DNA from: Areca catechu
Lineage: Eukaryota > Streptophyta > Magnoliopsida > Arecales > Arecaceae
Length of the DNA: 64,000 nucleotides
Reading direction: 5' to 3'
NCBI GenBank assembly: GCA_021397845.1
Contig: CM038052.1
Location: 46,212,949-46,276,948 of the forward strand
Shown here one piece after another: positions 35,401 to 44,600 of the stretch. The notes beneath the pieces were generated by a model. It did not search any database. It was not told the DNA's origin and saw only the letters and a list, made by a program, of their open reading frames with translations. Made by a program: the position numbers and the translations under genes. Within the stretch, counting starts at the first letter, position 1. The number at the start of each line of letters is the position of its first letter.

Positions 35401-35561
35401 TAAGACATCACTTCATAAGAGATCACGTTCAAAACTCTAATGTGTTGTTAGAATTTATTTGTACTGATTATCAATTGGCTGATATATTCACAAAACCATT
35501 GAATGAAGATAGATTTTGTATGATTAGAAGAGAACTAGGAGTCATTGATCCTTTTGCTTGA
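32418..35561 (+). CDS. pol: Sirevirus Pol polyprotein, copy 3, about 1045 aa, intact
   Basis: Counting from TTG 32427, the domains are: aspartic protease with DSG at 21-23; integrase zinc finger (HRRLGH to CAACQ, about 154-191); integrase core D219, D282, E318 with 35 residues between the last two; reverse transcriptase with YVDD at 730-733; and RNase H with Asp 894, the AEAEY glutamates near 937 and an Asp near 968. Integrase before reverse transcriptase defines Ty1/copia. The frame is open from 32418 and overlaps gag by 13 bases at -1; there is no ATG near the start. Expression therefore needs frameshifting or splicing; TTTTTTTGCAG at 32435-32445 resembles a splice acceptor. No lesion was found, unlike copies 1 and 2. 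Confidence 0.93.
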   Translation, partial: SFNLIIFLQVCLATKNKRRIWYLDSGCSRHMTGDVKQFSSLAAIDGGNVTFGDNGKGKIVGIGKIHITPNAYVDNVLFVDGLKHNLFSISQFCDKGFKVTFESSLCMVSSLDVDGIKFTGLRHGNIYMVDLDDLAMESGQCLVAKEAKASETSWLWHRRLGHASMQLISKLSKKNLVKELPKLTFEKDKICAACQFGKQTKSTFKPKGVVSTTRPLELLHMDLFGPTRTTSLGGKKYGLVIVDDYSRFTWVMFLAHKDETFSAFVKFHKRVSNEKDLTIVSLRSDHGTEFENHDFETFCNENGISHNFSAPRTPQQNGVVERKNRTLEEMARTMLCENDLPRYFWAEAINTSCYILNRVLIQPILKKTPYELWKNRKPNLKYFRVFGCRCFILNNDKDNISKFDAKSDEGIFLGYSTSSKAYRVFNRRTLLVEESIHVVFDESNEKSSRKEDSFDVETGTKKLEQLTINEDEPKGDDDQESQDQIQEINATSPKPLPKEWRYAHGHPKELIIGDPSKGVSTCSSIRNVCDYLAFVSQIEPKSIEEAEKDCNWINAMQDELNQFKRNNVWTLTERPLNVSVIGTKWVFRNKLDEHGIIIRNKARLVAKGYNQEEGIDFDETFAPVARLEAIRLLLAFACFMDFKLFQMDVKSAFLNGFIEEEVYVEQPPGFENHEFPNHVFKLHKALYGLKQAPRAWYDRLSSFLMKNDFSRGNVDNTLFLKKKNDDLLVVQIYVDDIIFGATNECLCQEFAKLIQSEFEMSMMGELNFFLGLQIKQTKEGISINQAKYIREILKKFGMETTKPIGTPMSSSCKLDKDECGKSVDQKLYRGMIGSLLYLTASRPDIMFSVCMCARFQSAPKESHLLAVKRILRYLSGSIEIGLWYSRESSYELIAYSDADFAGCKLDRKSTSGTCQFLGVNLISWSSKKQNSIALSTAEAEYIAAGSCCAQILWIKQQLEDFGIKLTKTPIRCDNTSAINLTKNPVQHSRSKHIEIRHHFIRDHVQNSNVLLEFICTDYQLADIFTKPLNEDRFCMIRRELGVIDPFA

Positions 35562-36251
35562 AACTCTTCAATTTTCATCAAAATTCCTCAAAAATGATTT
35601 ATAAATTCTCAAATATATTTAAAGGTTATTTTTCTAAATTTTATCAATTTTGTAATTTTACAGAATTTTATTTTGGGTGATTTATTGTTGGAGGTCGACA
35701 CTTGAGATTTTCGGAGGTCGACACTTAAGGTCGACACTTAAGTTTTGGAGGTCGACACTTGAGGTCGATCCCTGAAAATTTTCAGAGGTCGACACTTGAA
35801 CGGAAACCTGCCTTTTAAAAACCCATCCGCAAGCCTTGTTTTTCCAATTTTTTCCTTCCTCTCCTTCGTGTGGTCCCCCTCCAACATTCCTAAACCCCTA
35901 AATAGTAGATTTCCACCCTTCTCCCTCAACTTTTTGGGAAATCCTCTCCTCTCATCTTGCATTTCTTCGATTCAACCCTCTTTTTGACCGTACTCTTGAT
36001 TTTGGACAACCAAAAGCCTTCGGATCTATCTACCCTCTAATCCCGGTTGTTTTTCAATAGAAAACACTTGTTTCAACCCTCCGTTTCTCACTTTTTCTCC
36101 ATTTATTTTCTATTTTCTCCACTCTCACAAACCCTATTTCACCATTTCACATTCTTTTCTTTTTCCCAAACCGTGAACCTCTCTTTCCCTCTCTTTTCCT
36201 CTTAGCCTTACCTCTTTGCTTTTCTCCCTAAGTTACCCCTCATTCTTACAC
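35562..36251 (+). promoter_or_regulatory. Leader of the extra ORF, copy 3
   Basis: GGTCGAC motif cluster at about 35691-35799, then a pyrimidine-rich tract with a short CTCTCTTTCC-type duplication near 36180 not seen in the other copies. Acceptor-like CTCTTAG and CTCCCTAAG are retained. Confidence 0.5.
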
Positions 36252-38024
36252 ATGGGTCCGAGAAAACACCAGGCAGTAAGGAAAAGGAGACTGGAACAGG
36301 GGCAGGGTAGTACTGAGCGGCGAAGGAAAGTCAGACATGAGCGTGAGCCGACCCCAGAGCCACCTGCACCAGTGCCAGCCAGCCTAGTCCGGAAGAGCAT
36401 TGCTAGTGGGAGGCGCGTGGATATTCCATTCTGGGATCAGCATCACTTCTTCATTGGAGATGTACTGAGAGATGCAGGTCTGGTCCATTTTTGTACGATG
36501 TCCGAGAGATTCTACCCAGACCTCATCAGGGAGTTTTATGGATCCATGGCCACTGATGGCATTGGATGGTCTGCTACAGTTCGAGGGATCGAGATTCCAG
36601 TGACACCTGAGGTCATCAGTCACATCTGGAGGATTCCACTTCATGGCACTGCTGCCACTACGATCAGCGACAGAGAGCACGCCTTCAGGTGTATACTAGA
36701 GCGTGAGGATGTTAGCGGCATTTCCACAGTGTCCGCTAACCAGCTTTCACTGGAGATGAGAGTGCTGCATCACATCATCGCCCGTATCTTGATTCCGAAG
36801 AGCGGGAGATTTGATTTTATCACTAAGCGTGAACTGGTGTTGATGGTGTCCCTGAGTCAGCGGACTCCCATCAACCTCCCCAGGATCATGCTCCAGCAGA
36901 TGGGTGAGGCAGCTTCTCACAGGAGACTTGTGCAGCCGTACGGCATGGGACTGACTCAGATATTTAGAGAGCATGGTGTCTCATTCGACGGCATACCCTT
37001 CAGTCAGCTACAGCACACAGATACTTATGGAGAGAAATCCCTACATAGGATGGGATTTCGACTGATTAGTGACCGATGGGTACGACGAGAGTCTGGCCAG
37101 GAGCCAGATGAGGAGGATGAGATCCGAGCTGCTGAGGCAGGGCCTTCAGGGCCTACTGATCATGGTACACCTCCTCGCCCAGCACCGGAGACAGAGACTG
37201 TGGAGCCTGAGCCATTCACGCCACCACCTTCATCAGCTCCGGCACCTACTATTACTGCTACACCACGGAGGACTTCAGTGAGGATATCGGACTTCGAGCA
37301 GCGAGTGACTGATCAGATTTCAGAGGTCCGGACAGAGATCACTGGTGTACGACAGGAGCTTCATGATCTGCGGATACACACAGACACACGCATTAGTGCT
37401 CTCTCAGCTAGTATGGATACAGGATTCAGACAGATCCTCAGCTTATTGAGATTAGCACTGCCATCAGGGACTGCAGATCCGACAGTATCTCCTCCACATG
37501 ATGATGATGATGATGATGATGATGCTGATGACTCTAATGGATACAGTGACAGTGATGGAGATCAGCCTAGAGCAGGTAGTTCTGATGTTCCACCTGTAGA
37601 GCCGATTCCAGAGTTTCCCCCTTCAGCTGATCCTCCTTCCACTGATCTTCCGAGTTCAGATCCTCCAGCCACAGCTGTGCCAGTTGATATTGAGCCTACA
37701 AAGTCACTATTTGAGACTATCACTGGGATTCCGGATGACATAGATGAGCATACAGAGACAGATATCGATGATCCCACAGCTTATAAGCTAGTCAGCAGGC
37801 AGACTCCAGCTCAGTCTACTCAGCATGCTGATCCGTCCACTCCTTCAGCTACTGCCTCTATCTCGACTTCTGTGGAGCCCTTACCTAGGACATATAGATC
37901 TCGTAGGACTACCCCTAGGTCTGGTCCCTCTCTGAGGACTCGGAGTTCCTCTCATAGGACTCCAAAATCCTCATCTAGGATCATGGCTCCTGTATCTTTT
38001 GACATACCTTCTGATGAGGAGTAG
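36252..38024 (+). CDS. Sirevirus extra (env-like) ORF, copy 3, 590 aa
   Basis: Position after pol and before the 3' LTR matches the env-like ORF of Sireviruses. Visible parts: a basic N-terminus (about 1-25); a folded-looking segment (about 50-280) beginning VDIPFWDQHHFFIGD that resembles the plant transposon protein family (PF20167-like); a Pro-rich linker (about 290-330); a heptad-like stretch starting FEQRVTDQISEV (about 345-400); a run of eight or nine Asp; and a Ser/Pro/Thr/Arg-rich tail. I see no signal peptide or membrane segment in the 590 aa form, so an envelope role is not supported by sequence. All three copies remain open, suggesting recent constraint or simply youth. The function is unknown. 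Confidence 0.82.
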   Translation: MGPRKHQAVRKRRLEQGQGSTERRRKVRHEREPTPEPPAPVPASLVRKSIASGRRVDIPFWDQHHFFIGDVLRDAGLVHFCTMSERFYPDLIREFYGSMATDGIGWSATVRGIEIPVTPEVISHIWRIPLHGTAATTISDREHAFRCILEREDVSGISTVSANQLSLEMRVLHHIIARILIPKSGRFDFITKRELVLMVSLSQRTPINLPRIMLQQMGEAASHRRLVQPYGMGLTQIFREHGVSFDGIPFSQLQHTDTYGEKSLHRMGFRLISDRWVRRESGQEPDEEDEIRAAEAGPSGPTDHGTPPRPAPETETVEPEPFTPPPSSAPAPTITATPRRTSVRISDFEQRVTDQISEVRTEITGVRQELHDLRIHTDTRISALSASMDTGFRQILSLLRLALPSGTADPTVSPPHDDDDDDDDADDSNGYSDSDGDQPRAGSSDVPPVEPIPEFPPSADPPSTDLPSSDPPATAVPVDIEPTKSLFETITGIPDDIDEHTETDIDDPTAYKLVSRQTPAQSTQHADPSTPSATASISTSVEPLPRTYRSRRTTPRSGPSLRTRSSSHRTPKSSSRIMAPVSFDIPSDEE

Positions 38025-38665
38025 CCTCATAGTTTTATTTGTTGTACTTAGTTTGCTTGTGTATGGTCTGTTGTATCAGTATTTTGTGCCTACTTTGTAA
38101 GCAATTTTGTAACTGAATACATTTGTTTTTATCTACATTGTGATATTTTATCTATCTTGTGCCATTTTATCTGATACCAGCTCTTAACATTTTTTTTTTT
38201 TAAAAAACTCTCGAGTTAGAATATTTTATTATATTGAATGCACAAATTGAGGGGGAGCATGTGTTTTATGCACCTAAATACTTCATTATATTTGAACATA
38301 AGTTTCATTAATATATCTTTCACTACAAAAATGAACTTTTTGATTCCTGACAAAAAGGGGGAGTAGTAAAGTATATATGTATTTATGAGATCAAATTTAG
38401 TAAAGTATATATGTATTTATGAGATCTCCGTCTTATGAGTAGTAAAGTTTATATGATTCTTACATTTTTGACTCATGAGAATGTTTTCACAAAAAGAAAG
38501 AAGTAAATAAAAAGTAACTCTTGAAAATATTTTTCACAAAAAAAAGATGAAAAGTAAATTTTTATGATACACTCATGCATGTAAGGATTCTTTGAAAATA
38601 TTTTATTATTGCTATATCTTGCTTTTGGACTTAATTGCATATATACTCAAGGTTTTGTCATCATC
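38025..38665 (+). other. 3' noncoding region, copy 3
   Basis: AT-rich, no gene; polypurine-like AAAAAGGGGGAG at 38352-38363. Confidence 0.6.
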
Positions 38666-38679
38666 AAAAAGGGGGAGAT
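38666..38679 (+). other. Polypurine tract, copy 3
   Basis: AAAAAGGGGGAGAT directly before LTR4. Confidence 0.88.
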
Positions 38680-40144
38680 TGTTGGCTTTGACTCCTTAGT
38701 TTTGATGATCAACAAAAGGTTGAGTATATGTTTGGACTAATGTTTAATCTCAAGATAAAGCTTCAGGACTTAGGTTATTCAAAAAGAGTATCAAGAGTAC
38801 AATGATGAAACTAAGTTTACCTGATTTGGAAAAGAGCTCTTCTACCTTGGACAAGATCAAAGTTCTCATAATGGACCTTCTTGTTAAGAAATATTTGACA
38901 AAAGAAACAAAGGCTTAAAGAAACTCAAGCATGGCACGCATATCTCAAGAGTTTCAGAAAAATTCAGATCAGAGGTCGACCCCCAGAGGTCGACACCTTG
39001 TCAAAGGTCGACCACCAGAGGTCGACTCATGAAGAAAAGAAAAGTTCAGCATGGCCGGCACGGCAAAGTCTCAGTGGCACGCTTCAGAGGTCGACCACCA
39101 GAGGTCAACACCTGTCCAGAGGTCGACACCAGAGGTCGACTCATAGCCTGAGAATTCAAAATGGGCAGAACTATGGTATTCTGAACTTTTGCCTAAATTT
39201 TACTGGAGGTCGACTCATGAGGTCGACACTTGATCCAGAGGTCGACTCATGGCATAACGGCTAGTTTTTCTGAACTTCTGATTTGATTTCCAACGGCCAT
39301 AAACGGCCATATTTTTTAATCTAACGGTCTTGTGGAGTTGTTTCAACATGAATGAGGTATTTAACCTCCACCAAACTTCAAAAAAGACAAGGAGACAAAG
39401 TGAAAAAGTGTTGATTCAAAGTACAAAGCCTTCAATCACTTCCAAGCCAAAAGAGTGAGAAAATCAAGAGATTCCCTAGCAAAAAGTTTTCCATCTTTGA
39501 GGAATCCAACATTCAAGTATTTGGCATTTAGTGAGGTCCAAAGATTCCAAGGGAAAAGGCTTGAAGAGTCTCCATCAAGAGCTTCAACGAATTTCTTATT
39601 GCTCAAAAAGGAGTTTGTTTTATTTTTATTCATTGTATTCAAATTCTATTTGTGGTAGGCTAGTTTCAAGGAAATTTGAAACTAGAGTGAGGTTTGTTGG
39701 TGAGCCAATTGATAAAACCAACTAGGGTTGCTTGTAAGCCCGAAGCCAAAACAAGTGAGTGAGGTTTGTTGGTGAGCCAATTGATAAAACCAACTAGGGT
39801 TGCTTGTTAGCCCGAAGCCAAAACAAGTGTGTAAGGTTTTGACTTGTGAGCCTGGTAAAACAAGTCGGCTGTAATCTAAAGATTATAGTGGAAATTTCCA
39901 AGTGGAGCTTGGGGAGTGGATGTAGGTGCTAGGTGCACCGAACCACTATATTTCTTGTGTGTTTGCATTACCTTTCACTTTTACTTCTTTAGCTCTTTAA
40001 TTGCCATCTTATTTCATTGCTTCCGTTGCACAATTATTAAAGCACTATCACTCTTCACCTTAAAACTTGATAGCACATATATTGCGTTAAATTTTTTAAA
40101 TACCCAATTCACCCCCCCCTCTTGGGCACCATATCTGGGCAACA
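38680..40144 (+). repeat. Sirevirus LTR4 (outer 3' LTR), 1465 bp
   Basis: It ends GGGCAACA, followed by the GAATG duplication instead of a primer site. It lacks one GAGGTCGACTCAT unit near 39245. It shares eight C near 40117 and C at 39646 with LTR1. By eye it differs from LTR1 at about 15 substituted sites, roughly 1 percent. Confidence 0.93.
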
Positions 40145-40149
40145 GAATG
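40145..40149 (+). repeat. Right target-site duplication of the Sirevirus array (GAATG)
   Basis: Matches 10185-10189 exactly. Confidence 0.92.
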
Positions 40150-40173
40150 CCTTACAAAGAGAGCCTTGGGCCC

Positions 40174-40181
40174 TATTTATA
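40174..40181 (-). promoter_or_regulatory. TATA box of the solo LTR, minus strand
   Basis: Minus-strand TATAAATA inside GGCTATAAATAGGG, a strong plant consensus. The Sirevirus array starts about 30 bp downstream in that orientation, at the expected transcription start. Confidence 0.6.
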
Positions 40182-40793
40182 GCCTTAGGGGTCATCCAAA
40201 GTGAGGAGGGGAGGTGGAGTTAGGTTAGCTAACCATTTCTAGTTAAATCCAACTCCTTTGGTTACATAGTTGCAACAAGAAACAACTTCTAGGTAAGAGG
40301 TTGAAACAACTTGCTATGTGGCACCTAGGTGGCTTTGACATGGCTTCTAATTGCTGATATGGAGCCCTAGGTGTCATGTGATGTGGCATCCCACTTGGCA
40401 AGTTGGTTGGGGGGTTGTTGGGTGAGTGAGGAGTGGTCCCATGCTTCCCCACAAAATGCTTGATGTGTTGTTTCTCATGTCTCCCAAAATATGTCCCATG
40501 TGAAAAATAAAATAGGCTTCTAAGAGGTGGCATCATGGGCTTCAAAAGGTGATATCTTGACTTGCTTGGTCTTTGACTTAGGCATGCTTGAAGTTGATCT
40601 TGATCTGGATTGAGTCAACTCAAGGGGCTGGTGGCCTTCTTTCATGAGTCGGCTTTATGAATTGGTCTTTGTCTTCAAGGATTTGGTGGGCTTCATTCTA
40701 AGGTTCTCATTAATCCCAAGTATACTATTTTAGCTAAAAATAATATCAAGAGAATTAGTTGAAAAATATTTTTTTCTTGTTAATGTCCCATCA

Positions 40794-40798
40794 TTGAT
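40794..40798 (+). repeat. Right target-site duplication of the solo LTR (TTGAT)
   Basis: Matches 9441-9445. The Tat gag reading resumes immediately after it. Confidence 0.85.
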
Positions 40799-41635
40799 AG
40801 TCTCTTCTCCATTCGGTAGCAGGACCATGAGCTTCTATGGGACTACGTCACCCGCTTCAAGATTGCTGCCCTGGATATATATAGTATGGACGAGCCCGTC
40901 GCCATGCTGGCATTGAAGCGGGAGCTCAAGACCTTCCACCTGACATATTCCTTGGACAAAAAGCCGCCCGAGACGTAATCTGAACTCCTCCTCCGCATCC
41001 ACAAGTACATCCATGACAAGGAGGCTGACTGTACCAGGAGAGAACTAGACAGGAAGCCTTCAAAGAAGCCTACTCCAAGGGATGTACCTAGAACCCCGAG
41101 GCTCGGGGCACCCGTAGACTTTAGGTCTAGACCAAAGCCAAAGAATGGTCCCGCACCCGAGCAGACCTTCACTCCTCTCCTAGCTCCAAGAACAAAGATC
41201 CTCATGGAGATCGAGGGTGAGCATTACCTTCACCGACCTCCCCCTCAAAGGTCGAGAAGCAATCGCGACAAGACAAAGTACTTCCAGTTCCACCGCGACC
41301 ATGGCCACGACACGGAGAAGTACGGTAACCTGAAGAGGGAGATCAATGACCTGATTAGGAGGGGCTATCTCAAGAAGTTTGTGGGAAGAGAGGCCCCGGT
41401 GGAGAAACAGCCACTTGTGGCCCTTCCCTCCATTCCTGCAATCGATAACCACCCTACGAAGAAGTCGGTGGGCATGATCTCTTGGGAGATATGGCACGCG
41501 TCGAAGAGAGCTCGGGAGGGAGGAGATCTAAAAAATGTACTCCCCTTTAAGAAGGGGAAGGGAGGTGAAGATGAAAATGTAAATAATGATACGGTCATGG
41601 TTGAAATGACCATTGCTAAGCATCCTGTACACTGA
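40799..41635 (+). pseudogene. gag: Tat gag, 3' portion (broken)
   Basis: It continues the gag interrupted at 9445: a HELLWDYVTRF segment typical of gypsy gag, then a basic linker. Near 41280 is a zinc-knuckle-like FHRDHGHDTE motif whose expected cysteines are missing (the flanking residues are Phe and Gly). It ends with a segment that is open from 41204 to 41635. A stop near 40833 replaces a Gln codon and another lies near 40976. Confidence 0.75.
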
Positions 41636-44600
41636 ATTATGGTTGATAGTGGGAGCTCTACTGATATACTTTTTTACGATGCTTTCTCCTGAATGAACTT
41701 GCCTCATGGTCGGCTAAGGCAAGTGCACACCCCTCTTATAGGTTTCACCGGAGATTCTGTGGGGGTCGAGGGAGAGATCACCCTCCCTGTCACTGTTAGG
41801 ACTCCACCCTGACAAAATACGGTCATGATGACCTTCATCGTCATCCGGCTCCCGTCACCATACAATCCTATTTTGGGCCGTCCAGGGCTCAACCAACTAG
41901 ATGCAGTCATTTCCACAAAAAGATTGTTGGTGCAGTTTCTTATTGTTTTCGGGTAGGAGAGATGAGAGGGGAAGTTCAGCCTATCTAGCACTGCTTGCAG
42001 GCTGTCCCAGGAGCTCGGAGTGCCGAGCTCGAAGTTGACATCGATGACCTCGATCAAAGGGTGCAGGATCCTAGGGGCAGCCCCGTTAAGCACCTGCTGA
42101 TGTACCCCCTCGGCTCGGACCCATTGAAGACAGTGCAGATAGGAGCCCAACTCCCAGAAGATGATCGAGCTTTCTTGCTGAGTTTTCTCCAGGCGAATGC
42201 GGATGTGTTCACGTAGTCTGTGGTGGATATGCCATGTATTTCCTCGGATGTCATCAGCCATCAGTTGAAGATAGAACCAAAATGCCATCCAGTTTGGCAG
42301 AAGAAGAGGAGTTCTGCCGCAGAGAGGCAAAAGGCAATCAACGACGAGGTAGAGAAGCTCCTCACCGCTGGCTTCATTCGTGAGGTGCATTACCCCTACT
42401 GGTTGGCAAACTTGGTGATGGTCAAGAAGAGCAATGGAAAGTGGAGGATCTGTGTTGACTACACCGACCTCAACCGAGCTTGCCCAAAAGATAGCTTGCC
42501 CCTTCCAAAGATAGACTGGCTCATGGATGCCACTTCGGGGCACCGCCTCCTCTCCTTCATGGATGCATTCTCCAAGTATAATCAGATCCAGATGCATCCG
42601 AAGGACGACGAGTATACCACCTTCATTACAGACCGCGGGACGTACTACTACAAGATGATGCCCTTCAGTCTGAAGAATGCTGGCACCACGTACCAGTGAT
42701 TGGTTAGCAAGGTCTTCAAAGACCAAATTGGTTGCAACATGTAGGTATACATGGATGATATGCTCGTGATGAGCAAGCTGACCTCGAACCATGTCGATGA
42801 CCTGACGGAGACCTTCCGTAACCTTCACCTCTACTAAATGAAATTGAACCTGGCGAAGTGTGCTTTCGGTGTGGCGGCGGGGAAGTTCCTTGGCTTCATG
42901 GTGATCCAAGGAGGGATAGAAGCCAACCTAGAGAAAGTCCGGGCGATCCTTGACATGGAGCAGCCCACCTCAAAGAAGCAAGTCCAGCAACTCACTGGCT
43001 GAATAGTAGCCCTGGCTGGTTCATCTCATGATCTGCTGATCGGTGTCAGCCCTTCTTCAAGGCACTGAGAAAGATGCATGACTTCACTTGGACGAGGGAG
43101 TGCCAAGAGGCATTCGAGGAGCTGAAGAAGATCCTGGCATCACCACCGCTGCTCTCCCAACCAGAAGAGGGAGAAGAGCTCCTCTTGTATTTGGCAATCA
43201 CTCCAGAGGCCGCCAGCTCGATCCTGGTCCAGATGGATGTTGGAGGGATCCAAAGACCTATATACTATACAAGCAAGCTTCTCTGCGATGCCAAACTCAG
43301 GTATTCTCGATCTGAGAAGTTAATTTTTGCACTCATCATGTTTGCCCAGCACCTCAGGCCTTATTTTCCAAGCGCACCCGATCGTGATCCTGATGGATCA
43401 ATCGCTGAAGGTCGTCCTCAGCCGACCTGACATGTCCGGATGCCTGGCAAATTGAGCACTAAAGCTCGACGAGTTCGACATCGCCCATCGGCCGAGATCG
43501 GCCATGAAGGTGCAGGTACTGGCTGACTTTCTAGTTAAGTGTATAAGCATGGGCGAGGGGCCGGAAGAGTGCCCCCAAAATCAATAGCCAGGACTCGAAC
43601 TGGAGGAGGGCATATGGGTCCTGCATGTGGACGAAGCCTCCAACTCCGGTGGAAGTGGAGCTGGGCTCATCCTCGCTAATAGCGAGGGAGTCATCGTCGA
43701 GTGCGCGCTTCGCCTCCAGTTCACCACCACCAACAATCAGGCGGAGTACGAAGTGCTCGTGCAGGGCGGAGAGTCTCCCATGAACTAGGTGTGACCAGCT
43801 TAAGGGTCTTCACCGATTCGCAGCTAGTGGCCAGGCAGGTCTCAAGTGAGTATGAGGTGCGGGACCATCAAATGTTGAAGTACTTCGAGTTAGTACATGC
43901 GAGTGCAGTAGGCTTTAAATGCTTCAGCATCTCCTACATCCTGCACGATGAAAATGCTCATGCCGATGCCCTCTCCTAGCTGGCGACCTTGCTGGACTCA
44001 TCATTAGGCCATGCCTACATTGAGCATCTTCAGGCCCCGAGCTATGAAGCCCCTAGAGAGATCCAGCAGGTCACCCTAGAACCCAACTGGATGGATAAGT
44101 ACATCAAATACATCACCGATAGAACCTTGCCCAAGGATCGGATAGAGGTCGGCCTCATCAAAAGAAAGGCCGCGTGCTTTGTGCTGATGAATGGATTACT
44201 CTACTGGAGGTCCTACTTCTATCCACTCCTCAAATGTTTGAGGCTTATAGAGGCGGCACTCGTGCTTCAGGAGATCCATGAGGGCCTCTGCAGGAATCAT
44301 GTGGGGGGTAGGACTCTGGCATACAAGACCCTCCGTCAAGGATACTTCTAGGAAATGATGAGGGAGGATGTGGACAACTTTGTCAAGAGGTGTGACCGCT
44401 ATCAACATCATGCCGTTGAGCAATGCCAAGTGGCTGCGCCGCTCTCCCAGCTCTCCGCCCCCTGGCTTTTTGCCTAGTGGGGCATGGACCTCCTCGGTCC
44501 CTTTCCTCCTGCGTCCAGGCAACGTAAGTTCCTGATTGTCGCCATCGACTACTTCACGAATCGGGTCGAGGCCGAGCCATTGGCCTGGATCACAGAGGCG

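Larger units (their letters stand above)
10190..40144 (+). mobile_element. Tandem array of three Sirevirus (Ty1/copia) elements sharing four LTRs
   Basis: LTRs begin at 10190, 19690, 29184 and 38680, giving periods of 9500, 9494 and 9496 bp. Each internal LTR is preceded by a polypurine tract and followed by a primer-binding site, so it serves as the 3' LTR of one copy and the 5' LTR of the next. One GAATG pair flanks the entire 29,955 bp. Sirevirus features: Met-tRNA primer site, a long Gag with coiled coil, copia-order pol (integrase before reverse transcriptase), an extra ORF after pol, and the AAAAAGGGGGAGAT polypurine tract. The array is inserted in the same orientation as the host Tat element. 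Confidence 0.93.
9446..40793 (-). mobile_element. Solo LTR, about 1.39 kb, split by the Sirevirus array
   Basis: The outer ends TGATGGGGGACA and TGTCCCATCA are near-perfect inverted copies with the TG...CA of an LTR. They are flanked by identical TTGAT. With the inner array and one GAATG removed, 1388 bp remain (9446-10189 plus 40150-40793). There is no primer site, polypurine tract or coding sequence, so this is best read as a solo LTR left by LTR-LTR recombination. A TATAAATA box on the minus strand at 40181-40174 suggests minus orientation. It lies inside the Tat gag, so it is younger than that element and older than the array. Confidence 0.82.

Noticed and set aside
10190..40144. Three independent Sirevirus insertions
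   Set aside because: Internal LTRs are shared between neighbours and have no target duplications; only the outer ends carry GAATG.
41704..42909. 401-codon minus-strand open frame
   Set aside because: It lies opposite the Tat protease and reverse transcriptase, whose motifs are clear on the plus strand. The antisense protein shows no domain.
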